Positions 20,183 to 32,959 of a stretch of 64,000 bases of DNA are shown here, in pieces (positions within the stretch are counted from its first letter, which is position 1; each line of letters begins with the position of its first letter). The notes beneath the pieces were generated by a model. That model had not been told where the DNA came from and ran no database searches. It was given only the letters and a program-made list of their open reading frames with translations. The position numbers and the translations under genes are program-made. The DNA comes from Devosia rhodophyticola (GTDB lineage Bacteria; Pseudomonadota; Alphaproteobacteria; Rhizobiales; Devosiaceae). Where the stretch lies: positions 2,782,001 through 2,846,000 of the forward strand of contig NZ_CP118247.1 in NCBI RefSeq assembly GCF_028816475.1, written 5' to 3'.

Positions 20183-21846
20183 ATGACCATCAATCTCACT
20201 ATCCCTGATATTCAGGAACTGAAGCCCCGCATTACCGTGTTCGGTGCGGGTGGCGCTGGCGGAAACGCTGTTAACAACATGATTGAATCCGGTCTTGATG
20301 GCGTGGATTTCGTCGTTGCCAATACCGATGCCCAGGCATTGGCCTTGAGCAAGGCCCCCGGATCATCCAACTTGGCGTTGGTGTTACTGAAGGGTTGGGC
20401 GCTGGGTCGCATCCCGAGGTTGGTCGCGCTGCAGCCGAAGAGAGCTGGGACGAGATTAACGATCATCTCAGCGGTTCGCACATGGTTTTCATAACTGCTG
20501 GCATGGGTGGTGGTACCGGAACGGGCGCGGCGCCTGTCGTGGCGCGGGCCGCTCGCGAGCAGGGGATTTTGACAGTCGGTGTTGTCACCAAGCCATTCTC
20601 GTTCGAAGGCAGTCGCCGTCAGCGATTGGCCGATGAGGGCATCGATGAGCTGCATCGTCATGTCGATACGCTGATCGTTATTCCAAACCAGAATCTTTTC
20701 CGCGTTGCCAACGAGAAGACCACCTTCGCTGACGCCTTTGCGATGGCTGATCAGGTGCTGTTCTCGGGCGTTGCCTGCATTACCGATTTGATGGTCAAGG
20801 AAGGCCTCATCAACCTCGATTTTGCCGACGTTCGTTCGGTTATGCGTGGTATGGGCAAGGCGATGATGGGTACCGGCGAAGCGTCGGGTGATGATCGTGC
20901 ACGCCACGCAGCAGAAGCGGCAATCGCCAACCCATTGCTCGACGATGTGTCGATGCAGGGTGCGCGTGGCCTGTTAATTTCAATTACCGGCGGCCCGGAC
21001 CTGACCCTTTATGAAGTCGATGAAGCTGCCAGCCGCATCCGCGAAGAAGTTGATGCTGACGCCAACATCATTCTTGGTGCCACCTATGATCCTAGCCTGA
21101 CCGGCACAATTCGCGTCTCGGTTGTTGCGACGGGAACCGACGCGACGATGGTTCAGGCGCTTGAGCCTGCAAAGCCGCATGCATCGCGTACACCGCTATC
21201 GGTGAAGCGTCACGTGCCGGTTGAGCCTGGTCATCGTGGCCCCCATGTGGCGACTGAAGAAAATTCCACCCAGGCCGAAATCGAGCATCAGGTTGAGGCT
21301 GCCGTCGCCGAGGCCATGACGCATGAAGATTTTGTGCCAAGCCAGGAAGACGCTGGCGATGATGGCATATATGTCGAGCCCTACACGCCTTCCGGCTTTG
21401 CTCACGAAGAATTGGATGAGCCGGCGCCAACCAACGAGGAGCCAGTTCCGAGCCTTTATGTTCCCTCAAATGCAGCGCGCCCCGAAGGGCAGCGGCGGAT
21501 GCCTCGAACTGAGGAGCTTCCAGTTGTTGCACGACGGTCACAGGAGCCGCAGGAACGTCATGAAGGCGAGCCGCGTAATGCACGGGCTTTGTTCAAGCGT
21601 CTGGCGTCAAATGTAGGCTTTAGTCTGGGCCAGCAGGAAGCCGCCGAGGCTGTTGAACCTCGTCACGTCGAAGCCGATGACAATGCTGCTCGCAGCGCCA
21701 TAGAAGCCGGTGGCACAAGGACTTCGCGCGCTCCGCAGCCTCAGGCCGGTGCTCATGGAAACCTCGATGCGCAGGGGCGTCAGCCCGCTGCTGCGCCGCA
21801 AAAAGAGCACCTCGAAATTCCGGCCTTTTTGCGGAAACACGGTTAA
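20183..21846 (+). CDS. ftsZ: Cell division GTPase FtsZ, frame interrupted as sequenced
   Basis: FtsZ polymerises into the division ring. The N-terminal part ([27 protein letters not shown]) reads in one frame up to the C5 run at 20355-20359. The rest continues one frame over ([16 protein letters not shown], the tubulin signature [23 protein letters not shown], and the long variable linker). One extra C would join the halves as [20 protein letters not shown], matching the family exactly and giving 554 residues. The C-terminal peptide LEIPAFLRK that binds FtsA and other partners is intact. A single-base deletion in a homopolymer of an essential gene most likely reflects a sequencing error. A second ftsZ copy elsewhere is the alternative. 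Start chosen at ATG 20183; an upstream ATG lies at 20171. Confidence 0.93.
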
Positions 21847-21875
21847 TCAGACGACTTTGAGTCGGTGAAACATTG

Positions 21876-21907
21876 CTCGGTGCGGCTTCCGCGCCGAGAT
21901 TTTTTTG
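21876..21907 (+). terminator. Rho-independent terminator closing the dcw cluster
   Basis: A 10-bp stem with one G-U pair, CTCGGTGCGG (21876-21885) with CCGCGCCGAG (21889-21898), loop CTT, followed by ATTTTTTT. It separates ftsZ from lpxC. Confidence 0.92.
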
Positions 21908-21957
21908 GGTAAGCAGTGAGTCAGGCGATTTCGGGCTGAGCTGGAGTTCCACTAAGC

Positions 21958-22917
21958 ATGCATAAACTTTCGACGCGCCAGCGGACGCTGAGTGCCACAC
22001 TTACCTTTAGTGGGTACGGCGTCCATAGTGGGCAACCAGTCAATCTGACATTGGGCCCGGCGCCAGTCGACAGTGGTTTTCTGATTTGCCGTGAGTTGGG
22101 CGAGGGCCGTACGACCACCCCGGTGGCTGTGCATTTTTCCCGGATTACCCGCACGACATTGTGCACCACACTCGATCTGGGCGACAGCGTTAGTGTTGCG
22201 ACCATTGAACACGTAACTTCCGCGCTGAGCGGGATGGGCGTTGATAATGCGCTGATCACGCTCGACGGCGGTGAGTGCCCGATTCTGGATGGTAGTTCGC
22301 AGCCATTTGCAGATGGCATTTTGGAGGTCGGGCTGGAAATCCAGCCGGCCCAACGAAAATTCCTCAAAATCATGCGTGCCGTCACCGTGCGTAACAATGA
22401 CGCATTCGCTGCGCTTGAGCCTTACAATGGCCGGGCGCTGGACCTTGAAATTGATTTTGACAGCAAGGTCATCGGTCGTCAGCGGATGATTTTTGATTGG
22501 TCGCCGCGCCGTTATTATGAAGACGTCGCGATGGCTCGCACCTTCGGCTTTGTGCGCGATGCCAAGATCCTGCGTCAGGCGGGCTACGCGCTTGGTTCGA
22601 GTCTCGACAACTCGATTACCGTGCACGAAGACCGGATTCTCAATCCGGGTGGATTGCGGTTCGAAGATGAGTTCGTACGGCACAAACTGCTTGATGCGAT
22701 CGGTGATTTGTCGCTTGGCGGCATGCCGATTTATGGGCGTTTCCGCTCCTACAAGGGTGGGCACGCGCTCAACGCACATGTGTTGGCAGGTCTCTTTTCG
22801 AGCGACGCCAATTATGAAATAGTCTCCGCCGAGGATCTGCCGCTTGAATTTGACGCGCTTGATGACTTGCCGGAAGGATTGAACGTCAATCCATATCTGC
22901 GCTCCGTCGGGGCTTAA
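21958..22917 (+). CDS. lpxC: UDP-3-O-acyl-N-acetylglucosamine deacetylase
   Basis: 319 residues. This zinc enzyme carries out the committed step of lipid A synthesis, so the organism has lipopolysaccharide. The two-domain sandwich shows the N-terminal GYGVHSGQPVNLTLGPAP, the zinc motif region TIEHVTSALSGMGVDNA, LDGSSQPF, HKLLDAIGDLSL and the C-terminal GGHALNAH. The ATG at 21958 has CTGGAG upstream. It follows the ftsZ terminator, the usual position at the end of the dcw region in proteobacteria. Confidence 0.96.
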   Translation: MHKLSTRQRTLSATLTFSGYGVHSGQPVNLTLGPAPVDSGFLICRELGEGRTTTPVAVHFSRITRTTLCTTLDLGDSVSVATIEHVTSALSGMGVDNALITLDGGECPILDGSSQPFADGILEVGLEIQPAQRKFLKIMRAVTVRNNDAFAALEPYNGRALDLEIDFDSKVIGRQRMIFDWSPRRYYEDVAMARTFGFVRDAKILRQAGYALGSSLDNSITVHEDRILNPGGLRFEDEFVRHKLLDAIGDLSLGGMPIYGRFRSYKGGHALNAHVLAGLFSSDANYEIVSAEDLPLEFDALDDLPEGLNVNPYLRSVGA

Positions 22918-22996
22918 TCTTGTCGCGGTCACAGTTTTGATCCAATTAAAATCTAGTCCGCATGCGATATGCGTGACCGAAGAGGACGGGCAGTTC

Positions 22997-23842
22997 GTGA
23001 CAGTTGATGGATTTGGTAGATTGACCGGTCGGGTTTCCCGGTTTTTGGCTGTGGGTCTGGTTGCGCTGGCCTTGGCTGGCTGTTCGGGCTTTAATCTGTT
23101 TGGCCCGCCCAAGGTTAAGGATGAAGTCATTATCCCTGCTGAGGCATTGTATCAGCAGGCGCTCGATGACATGGACGCGCAGCGTTATCTCACGGCCATC
23201 AAATTGCTCGAAAAACTTGATCGGCAGCATCCGAGGTCGCCAACGACCGAGAAATCGAAGTTGATGCAGGTCTATGCCAATTATCGTATTGGCAAGTTTG
23301 ACGAATCCATTTTGGCGGCTGACCGCTATCTGGCGATTTATCCGTCGGGCAAGGATGTGCCTTATGTGCTCTATCTCAAGGGCACGTCTTATTTCGGGCA
23401 GATCAAGGACATCACCCGTGATCAGCAATTGTCGCGCGACAGCATCGACACCTACAATCTGTTGATCAGCAATTATCCCAAATCCGAATATGCCAAGGAT
23501 GCCAAGGAAAAGCTGGTTGTTGCCTATGACCAGCTGGCGGGCAAGGAAATGTCGGTGGGGCGCTATTATCTCGGACAGGGCCAATATGCGGCTGCAATCA
23601 ATCGCTTCCGGACTGTCGTTGAAAAATATCAAACGTCCACGCATATCGAAGAAGCGCTGTTCCGTTTGACTGAAGCCAATCTTTCGCTTGGCCTTGTCAA
23701 TGAAGCAAGGTCGGCGGCGGCTGTGCTTGGACACAACTATCCGTCCAGCGCCTGGTACAAGGAAGCGTTCGATTTGCTGGCCAAGCAGGGGCTGACGCCA
23801 CAGGTGGCCGAAGGCAGCTGGCTGGCGGCGCAGCGGAACTGA
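22997..23842 (+). CDS. bamD: Outer membrane assembly lipoprotein BamD
   Basis: 281 residues from GTG 22997, which has AGAGGACGGG upstream; longer in-frame starts would push the signal sequence inward. The lipoprotein signal peptide ends in the lipobox LAGC, followed by SGFNLFGPPK. TPR repeats cover the rest (ALYQQALDDMDAQRYLTAIKLL-type units, FRTVVEKYQTSTHIEEALFR). BamD is the essential lipoprotein partner of BamA in inserting beta-barrel proteins. It follows lpxC by 79 bp and is closed by a terminator. Confidence 0.95.
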   Translation: MTVDGFGRLTGRVSRFLAVGLVALALAGCSGFNLFGPPKVKDEVIIPAEALYQQALDDMDAQRYLTAIKLLEKLDRQHPRSPTTEKSKLMQVYANYRIGKFDESILAADRYLAIYPSGKDVPYVLYLKGTSYFGQIKDITRDQQLSRDSIDTYNLLISNYPKSEYAKDAKEKLVVAYDQLAGKEMSVGRYYLGQGQYAAAINRFRTVVEKYQTSTHIEEALFRLTEANLSLGLVNEARSAAAVLGHNYPSSAWYKEAFDLLAKQGLTPQVAEGSWLAAQRN

Positions 23843-23867
23843 CGCAGAATTTTGTTGCTTGTTTGTT

Positions 23868-23902
23868 CCGGGGTGCGTTAGCTTGTTGACGCACCCCGTT
23901 TG
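23868..23902 (+). terminator. Rho-independent terminator after bamD
   Basis: A 10-bp perfect stem, CGGGGTGCGT (23868-23877) with ACGCACCCCG (23888-23897), 10-base loop, followed by a short T-rich TTTGCTTG. Confidence 0.75.
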
Positions 23903-23997
23903 CTTGTCGGAAAAATGTGCGATCATGTGGGGAGAGGTCGGTTTAGGTTTGGGCCGATCTTTGGCTGAATGCTGAACTGGCTTGGGAACTGTCCGGA

Positions 23998-27841
<3,844 letters not shown>

Positions 27842-27863
27842 GCCAGGGAGGAGGGCGAGCGGG

Positions 27864-28313
27864 ATGCGACTTGTGATCGGAATGCTGGCCAGCCTATTTT
27901 TGTTTGTTCCCGCCGTATCGTTGGCGCAAGATTTCGGTAGTCCCAAAGCTGTGGTTGAGTTTGCCTATGGAGAAATCAATCCACAGGATGGATTGGCAAT
28001 GCATGACTATTTTTCCGACAGTTTGAATGGACTGATCGCCGCTGAATCGGCGCGCGATGACAACGAGGGAACAGGTCTGGACTTTAATCCATTGTTGCAT
28101 GGCCCCGGCGGTGGGGGATTAGATTATTCGGTTGCCGCGCCCATCGTCAGCGGCGATACGGCAAGCGTTGAGGTGTCGCTCAGCAAACCGACCGCAGAAA
28201 CGATCCAACTGTTGCTGGTTTCGCAGAGAGATGGCTGGAAGGTTGACGATGTTGTTTACGCCGATGGCGTTCGCTTGAGTGAATTGCTGGCCGCTGACCC
28301 CTTGCTGAATTAG
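27864..28313 (+). CDS. Small exported protein, SnoaL/DUF3828-like fold suspected
   Basis: 149 residues. A clear signal peptide (MRLVIGMLASLFLFVPAVSLA) with likely cleavage before QDF sends it to the periplasm. The mature part has the pattern of a small alpha+beta (cystatin or NTF2-like) domain: AVVEFAYGEINPQD, a central beta region, then LLLVSQRDGWKVDDVVYADG. That ending is typical of DUF3828 and similar exported proteins, but the family call is tentative. It lies 22 bp after ligA with a purine-rich ribosome binding site (GGGAGGAGGG) and is probably cotranscribed with it. Confidence 0.75.
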   Translation: MRLVIGMLASLFLFVPAVSLAQDFGSPKAVVEFAYGEINPQDGLAMHDYFSDSLNGLIAAESARDDNEGTGLDFNPLLHGPGGGGLDYSVAAPIVSGDTASVEVSLSKPTAETIQLLLVSQRDGWKVDDVVYADGVRLSELLAADPLLN

Positions 28314-28315
28314 TC

Positions 28316-28343
28316 AAAGCCGCCGCCAGAAGCGTCGGCTTTT
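28316..28343 (+). terminator. Terminator between the exported-protein gene and convergent pepP
   Basis: AAAGCCG (28316-28322) pairs with CGGCTTT (28336-28342), followed by only a short T-run. It lies between two convergent genes and may serve both. Confidence 0.6.
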
Positions 28344-28353
28344 GTGTGGAGCG

Positions 28354-30177
28354 CTAGATGGGCGCGGTGGCAGATTGCAGCCATTGCTTGACCTCGCCGG
28401 TCAGGCGCGGGCCGATTTCGGTCCATACCCGTTGATGATAGGCGTTCAACCACTCGCGCTCGGCAGGTTCGAGCAGCTCCGCCTCGATCAGGCGCCTGTC
28501 GATGGGAACCAGTGTCAGGGTCTCGAAATCGAGATAGTTTTCGCCCAGTGTGCTGGGTTGGACGATCAGCAGATTTTCGATGCGGATGCCATATTCCCCG
28601 GCCTTGTAGAAACCGGGTTCGTTGGAAAAAATCATCCCGGCATCGAACGGCACAGTATGGCGCGGGGAAATGCCGATCGGACCTTCGTGGACCGCCAGGA
28701 AGGCGCCGACGCCATGGCCGGTGCCGTGATTATAGGTCTGGCCAACCTGCCAGAGGTACTGGCGCGCCAGAACGTCGATCTGGGCACCCGATGTGCCTTG
28801 GGGAAAACGGGCCCGTGAAATGGCGATCATGCCTTTGAGGACACGGGTAAAGCGGTCGCGCTGTTCGGCGGTCGATGAGCCTGTCGACATGGTGCGGGTA
28901 ATGTCGGTGGTGCCCGACAGATATTGAGCGCCGCTATCGACCAGCATGATCTCGCCCGGCTGCAAGGTGCGATTTGACCCGTTGGTGACACGGTAATGGA
29001 TGATTGCGCCATTGGGACCGGACCCCGAGATGGTGTCGAAGCTGGCGTCTACGCAGGTTTCGTCTTCGCGCCGGAAAGCCTCAAGAGCGGTGACGATGTC
29101 GATTTCGGTGGTCTTTCCTGCGGGCGCTGTTTGGTCAAACCAGTGCAGGAATTTGGCCATCGCCACGGCATCGCGATTATGGACTTCGACCATGCCGGCA
29201 ATTTCGACCTGGTTCTTGCGCGATTTCGGCAAGAGGATGGGATCGCGTTTTTCTAGAATTTTGGCGCCGGACTGGCTCAGGGTGGATGCGATGGCCTGCG
29301 GTACGGTCGCTGGATCGATCAGGACGGTATTTTTGGCTGATCCGAGTTGGCGCAGGTCGTCGGAAAGCCTGGCGCTGTCAGCCAAGTCGGCTTTACCCTG
29401 CAGTGCGGCAGTGATTTCAGGCGTGATTTTTGCCTGATCTAGATAAAGGGTTGGGAGGCCAGTGGCGGGAACGACAGCAAAACTCAGCACGAAAGGTGTG
29501 TTGGGCACGTCGCGGCCGCGCATGTTGAGCAGCCAGCAAATGGATTCAGGCAGGGTAAGGACGACGGCGTCGGCGCTTTCGTCGGACAGTGTCTTTTGCA
29601 GGTCGGCGATCTTGTCGCTGGCGTTCTTTCCGGCGCGGTTGTGGCCGAGGAATTCAACGCTCGAAACGGGCGCGCCGGGGCGATCCGTCCAGATGGCGTT
29701 GACGAGATTTGAGGAGGCAATGAGGGTAAACTTGTCGCCCAGTTTCTCGGTCAGGTCCTTGATTTCGCCGGGCGTGTGCAGCCACGGATCGTAACCCAGG
29801 CGACCACCGGGGCCGACATAATCGCCGATCTGGGCCGACAGACCGCCCTGACCGGTTTCGATGGCGTCGACGAGGGTCGTGTCGGTTTGGGCGGGAGCCT
29901 GAAGGGTATAGCGGCTATCGACGAACAGGGCGGCACGTTCGGTGCCGACAATGGCAATACCGGCTGAGCCGGTGAAACCGGTTATGTAGGCCAGCCGGGC
30001 GTCGCCGGGTGGTACCGACTCGCCGCGATGCGCGTCGGCCCGGGGGATCAGGAAGCCATCAAGCTTTGCCTTTGCCATTTCCGCCCGCAGTGCCGCCAAG
30101 CGTGGGGCGACGTTTTTGGGGTCGGCGGTTTCGGAAAACGACTGGAAGACAGTGGGCGGGAAGGATTGCGCGGTCAT
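28354..30177 (-). CDS. pepP: Xaa-Pro aminopeptidase, M24B family, long form
   Basis: 607 residues, as in the long three-domain aminopeptidase P group. Two creatinase-like N-terminal domains (LDGFLIPRADAHRGE, SRYTLQAPAQ) precede the pita-bread catalytic domain. The dinuclear metal ligands are visible: two Asp in VDSGAQYLSGTTDITRT, His in NHGTGHGVGAFL, Glu in NEPGFYKAGEYG and Glu in RIENLL. It removes N-terminal residues preceding proline, in the cytosol since no signal peptide is present. It stands alone, convergent with the exported-protein gene. Confidence 0.93.
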   Translation of the reverse strand: MTAQSFPPTVFQSFSETADPKNVAPRLAALRAEMAKAKLDGFLIPRADAHRGESVPPGDARLAYITGFTGSAGIAIVGTERAALFVDSRYTLQAPAQTDTTLVDAIETGQGGLSAQIGDYVGPGGRLGYDPWLHTPGEIKDLTEKLGDKFTLIASSNLVNAIWTDRPGAPVSSVEFLGHNRAGKNASDKIADLQKTLSDESADAVVLTLPESICWLLNMRGRDVPNTPFVLSFAVVPATGLPTLYLDQAKITPEITAALQGKADLADSARLSDDLRQLGSAKNTVLIDPATVPQAIASTLSQSGAKILEKRDPILLPKSRKNQVEIAGMVEVHNRDAVAMAKFLHWFDQTAPAGKTTEIDIVTALEAFRREDETCVDASFDTISGSGPNGAIIHYRVTNGSNRTLQPGEIMLVDSGAQYLSGTTDITRTMSTGSSTAEQRDRFTRVLKGMIAISRARFPQGTSGAQIDVLARQYLWQVGQTYNHGTGHGVGAFLAVHEGPIGISPRHTVPFDAGMIFSNEPGFYKAGEYGIRIENLLIVQPSTLGENYLDFETLTLVPIDRRLIEAELLEPAEREWLNAYHQRVWTEIGPRLTGEVKQWLQSATAPI

Positions 30178-30288
30178 TTAATGCCTCGAGGTGAGTTGCG
30201 TCGGCGGAATGGCTGGCTTGTCCAAACAGGTCTACCGCCGGGAGAAGGAAGGTCTATCTTAGCGTGGTAGTCACTAGGAGCGAAGATC

Positions 30289-30423
30289 ATGGGTAACAAG
30301 AATTTCCTGCGTCGCGCTGTTGACGCCCTCATTGAGAGCCGTACCCGTCAGGCAAAGCGCTATGTTGAGCGTTTTGAAGCCGAGCATGACGTGCATAAGC
30401 GGCCTGAATTTACCAAGTTTTAA
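30289..30423 (+). CDS. Small basic protein of unknown function, 44 residues (first of a tandem pair)
   Basis: ATG 30289 to TAA 30421-30423, with AGGAG 8 bases upstream. The product starts MGNKNFLRRAVDALIESRTR and ends HKRPEFTKF. Residues 6-30 form a basic amphipathic helix (FLRRAVDALIESRTRQAKRY) with an acidic patch after it. No membrane segment or cysteine is present. A similar-looking second small gene follows at 30541 on the same strand. The ribosome binding site, helical pattern and tandem arrangement argue for a real gene. I recognise no named family. Confidence 0.65.
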   Translation: MGNKNFLRRAVDALIESRTRQAKRYVERFEAEHDVHKRPEFTKF

Positions 30424-30540
30424 GCTGCTCTGCGAAAGCGGCATGGCTGTCCTGCTAAAATGAGCCTACCGGAATTTTGCAGGCGACCTAAATAGAGAAT
30501 GTCGATGGATATAAATCGACTAAAGTGCATGGAGATGGAA

Positions 30541-30672
30541 ATGACAACGAACAGGAACGATTTTCGCAAAGCCCTTGGGTCAGTAGTTGACGCGAGCGGC
30601 CGTGAAACGAGCCGTCAGGTCAGCTATCGCATGCAGCATCAACTTATCGGCGCATTCACCAAGCGCCCATAA
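30541..30672 (+). CDS. Small protein of unknown function, 43 residues (second of a tandem pair)
   Basis: ATG 30541 to TAA 30670-30672, preceded by GGAGATGGAA; in-frame ATGs at 30529 and 30535 are alternative starts. The product starts MTTNRNDFRKALGSVVDASG and ends IGAFTKRP. Its N-terminal 30 residues align loosely with the upstream small protein (N..FRKAL..VVDASGRETSRQV against N.FLRRAVDALIESRTRQAKRYV), so the pair may be diverged duplicates. A good terminator follows at 30706. Function unknown. Confidence 0.6.
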   Translation: MTTNRNDFRKALGSVVDASGRETSRQVSYRMQHQLIGAFTKRP

Positions 30673-30705
30673 GGCGACTGCTGGACATTGCTGACGATCG
30701 ATGTG

Positions 30706-30738
30706 ATCCCCGGAGTCCGCTTCGGGGATTTTTGCTTT
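30706..30738 (+). terminator. Rho-independent terminator after the small-gene pair
   Basis: ATCCCCG (30706-30712) pairs with CGGGGAT (30723-30729), followed by TTTTTGCTTTT. It fits transcription of the two tiny genes on the + strand and supports that they are expressed. Confidence 0.8.
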
Positions 30739-30750
30739 TCTACCCTCCTG

Positions 30751-31620
30751 CTAGAGTTTTTCCAGGATCAGGGTGGCCCAATCCTTTTTGATGATCTTTT
30801 GGCGCAGCACCATGGATTGGCGGCTGTAGGCGGAAATGACGCGCGCCGCCTGATGCTCGAGAATGCCCGACAGAATGACGATGGCGCCGTGATCGGCGAC
30901 GCGACCCATGCCGGGGGCGATCTGGACGAGGGGACCGGCCAGAATATTGGCAACAATCAGGTCGTAGGGCTTGTTGCGGTTGATGGTCTGGTGATCAAGC
31001 CCGGTTGCCTCAAGCGGGATGATTAACCGTCCGACGCCGTTCTGTTCGGCATTCTCGGCGGTGGTTTTTACCGAAATGGGATCAATGTCGGTTGCGAGAA
31101 CCGGGGTTTTGAGCCGTTTGGCCAAGGCGATGGCCAAAACGCCGGTACCGGTGCCGACATCAAGCAGATTACGCGGTTTGCGATGCTTGAGCGTGCGCTC
31201 GATGGCTTCAAGGCAACCGGTGGTGGTTTCGTGGTGCCCGGTGCCAAAAGCCTGGGCCGCGTCAATGCGCATGGCGGTGTAACCGGCGGGGATGGGCGCT
31301 GTTTCGTGGCTGCCATAGACATAGAAACCGCCAGCTATAACCGGGGCCAGCCCTTCGAGCGAGCGGGCGACCCAGTTGATTTCCGGATCAATAGCGTCAA
31401 CGGAAAAATCGACGTCGCCGCCAAGGGTTAGCCGGGCCAATTCAGAAAATGATTCCACATCCGGCGGGCTGTCGCAGGTGGCTTCAAAGAACCATTCCCC
31501 GGTTTCCTCATTTTCATGGGCCGAGGCGGTCAGAGCCAGATCGTCGCGCTCCATGACGGCGTCGACCAGAGCATAGGCCTGATCCTTGGTGAGCGGGGCG
31601 GAGAGTTGGTCGACAGCCAT
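30751..31620 (-). CDS. prmA: Ribosomal protein L11 methyltransferase
   Basis: 289 residues from the ATG at 31620 (MAVDQLSAPLTKDQ). The open frame extends about 140 codons upstream, but that part has low-complexity shadow composition and the family begins here. An N-terminal substrate-recognition domain precedes the SAM fold with DAAQAFGTGHHETTTGCLEAI, LLDVGTGTGVLAIALAK and the catalytic-loop motif VANILAGPL. It trimethylates ribosomal protein L11. It is a single gene with a long non-coding region upstream. Confidence 0.94.
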   Translation of the reverse strand: MAVDQLSAPLTKDQAYALVDAVMERDDLALTASAHENEETGEWFFEATCDSPPDVESFSELARLTLGGDVDFSVDAIDPEINWVARSLEGLAPVIAGGFYVYGSHETAPIPAGYTAMRIDAAQAFGTGHHETTTGCLEAIERTLKHRKPRNLLDVGTGTGVLAIALAKRLKTPVLATDIDPISVKTTAENAEQNGVGRLIIPLEATGLDHQTINRNKPYDLIVANILAGPLVQIAPGMGRVADHGAIVILSGILEHQAARVISAYSRQSMVLRQKIIKKDWATLILEKL

Positions 31621-31750
31621 TTTTGCGCGGTTCCGAATTGCAGGTGGATCCTGTTTGGGCAAGGCGGCAGGGCCTGTCAATGCGGGCCATGGAAATGGCG
31701 TGAGGAAACGCCGCCCGGCGCGAAAAACCTGCGGTTGGAAAAGATTGCGA

Positions 31751-31809
31751 CATGCGGCGAGAACCGGCCTCATGTGATTTTTATAATGCGAGACTGGTCT
31801 CGCCGCATG
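31751..31809. repeat. Perfect 12-bp inverted repeat with a TATAAT in its loop
   Basis: CATGCGGCGAGA (31751-31762) and TCTCGCCGCATG (31798-31809) are exact inverse complements 35 bases apart. A consensus -10 sequence TATAAT lies between them at 31782-31787. The site is about 130 bp upstream of the prmA start. It could be an operator, a cruciform or the remnant of a mobile element end; nothing here decides. Confidence 0.65.
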
Positions 31810-32055
31810 CGATGGGCTTTCAGGACTATGGAGCGCTTTGTTCCAGCCTGGCCGGACAAACCCGTCACACGGACCCAGGAGCGCGCGACCGCCTCCCACC
31901 CATCTGCTCTCCCACGGACCGTTCGTCGCGACCCCGCAATCGCGTGGGGAGTGCAACCATTGTGCCAGAGGTTTTGGGCGTGGGGATAAGTTTGGCTTGG
32001 GCGCGCGAACAACGGCGCGGGAAAGGCGTTGCTGCACTACACTCTTTGCACAATC

Positions 32056-32260
32056 TTCGCCAGTTCATCGCGTGTCGCTTAACTCACCACTTCCACCATG
32101 TCATTCCGGCGTAGGCAGGAAACCATCATGACATGCCCAACCAGCCGTGATTGCGGGAAAATCTCACGATGGCCCCGGGTCAAGCCCGGGGTGACACCTC
32201 GTGGAGGAGAGGGTAAATCGGCGGCTGTGCGCCCAAAATCTGCCGCGGGCACGTTAAATT
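32056..32260. repeat. Dispersed intergenic repeat, copy A
   Basis: It shares GCGTGTCGC-TAACTCACCA and TGTCATTC-GGCGTAGGC with the copy at 37716-37795, and GGGGTGACAC plus CAAAATCTG-CG-GGGC with the copy at 35231-35335. It contains a GC hairpin, CCCCGGG-tcaag-CCCGGGG, of the kind scattered between genes in many alphaproteobacteria. Confidence 0.6.
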
Positions 32261-32614
32261 TCCGGATTTTCCAGTTCGAGAAACTGGTGGCCCGTAAGGG
32301 TGGAAAGTGGACTGGCAGCTAACAGTTCATCTGTGGTCGAAAGCAGACAGTTCTCCTAGCCAGACTTATTTTGGACCCTCTGAGGGGCAGATACCCACCT
32401 GATTTTTGCACCGTGCAAGCCATTGAGATTGCGGGGTGGTTTCTCTGATGCATAATTCTTGAATTTTGCGCCCTACGCTAGGCTGCTTTCGATCGGTTGA
32501 ACCCACCACCCCATTTCTGTCGTTCCGATTGATCGCTGCGATTCTGAGCCAAATCTTCTAAAATTGGAGCCCGCTTGCTCCGGTGCTACAGTCATCAGAA
32601 AGGAGGTTCACATC

Positions 32615-32959
32615 ATGAATTATCAAGAGCTTTGGGAGATGGAAAAAAGCTTCTGGCTGGATGGGCCAGACTTTTACAAAAGTTCGATGGCACCCAATGC
32701 GCGTATGGTGTTTCCGGCGCCTGTAGGGATACTCGCTGGACAGGAAATTGTTGAGGGTCTTCGTCAATCGCCTCGTTGGATGTCTGTCGATTTCCACAAG
32801 AAGACAGAAACAGAGCTGGGTGACACGGCGGTGCTCGCCTACGAGGCTTCGGGAAAACGCGACGGCGAGGGCGCATATATTGCCTTCTGTGCAAGTACGT
32901 ATGTGCGGAAGGATGGCGCATGGGTGTTACTGGCCCACCAGCAGACCCCGAAAGCGTGA
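32615..32959 (+). CDS. SnoaL/DUF4440-like small protein
   Basis: 114 residues from ATG 32615, preceded by an unusually perfect ribosome binding site (AAAGGAGG, 8 bases from the start). NTF2-like pattern: an N-terminal helix (YQELWEMEKSFWLDGPDFY), a beta segment ARMVFPAPVGILAG, then a long beta-rich part ending DGAWVLLAHQQTP, which is the usual DUF4440/SnoaL ending. No signal peptide. Such folds bind small ligands, but members are too diverse to predict a substrate. It stands alone in the accessory region. Confidence 0.8.
   Translation: MNYQELWEMEKSFWLDGPDFYKSSMAPNARMVFPAPVGILAGQEIVEGLRQSPRWMSVDFHKKTETELGDTAVLAYEASGKRDGEGAYIAFCASTYVRKDGAWVLLAHQQTPKA

Larger units (their letters stand above)
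31621..32614. other. 994-bp stretch without a convincing gene
   Basis: Open frames here are short, overlapping and lack ribosome binding sites. The region holds a 12-bp inverted repeat around a TATAAT (31751-31809) and a copy of a dispersed intergenic repeat (32056-32260). One near-match to a DnaA box (TGGGGATAA near 31979) is isolated. I see no tRNA and no recognisable small RNA. Confidence 0.6.

Noticed and set aside
20351..20361. Programmed ribosomal frameshift in ftsZ
   Set aside because: GGCCCCCGG is not a classic slippery heptamer and two other genes show the same homopolymer loss; an indel error is simpler.
21952..23130. 392-codon open frame antisense to lpxC and bamD
   Set aside because: Shadow frame crossing two well-defined genes.
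31975..31990. DnaA box-like TGGGGATAA
   Set aside because: Single imperfect match with no cluster or AT-rich unwinding region; not an origin.
31621..32037. N-terminal extension of PrmA by about 140 codons
   Set aside because: The family begins at MAVDQL (31620); the extension is low-complexity and unsupported.
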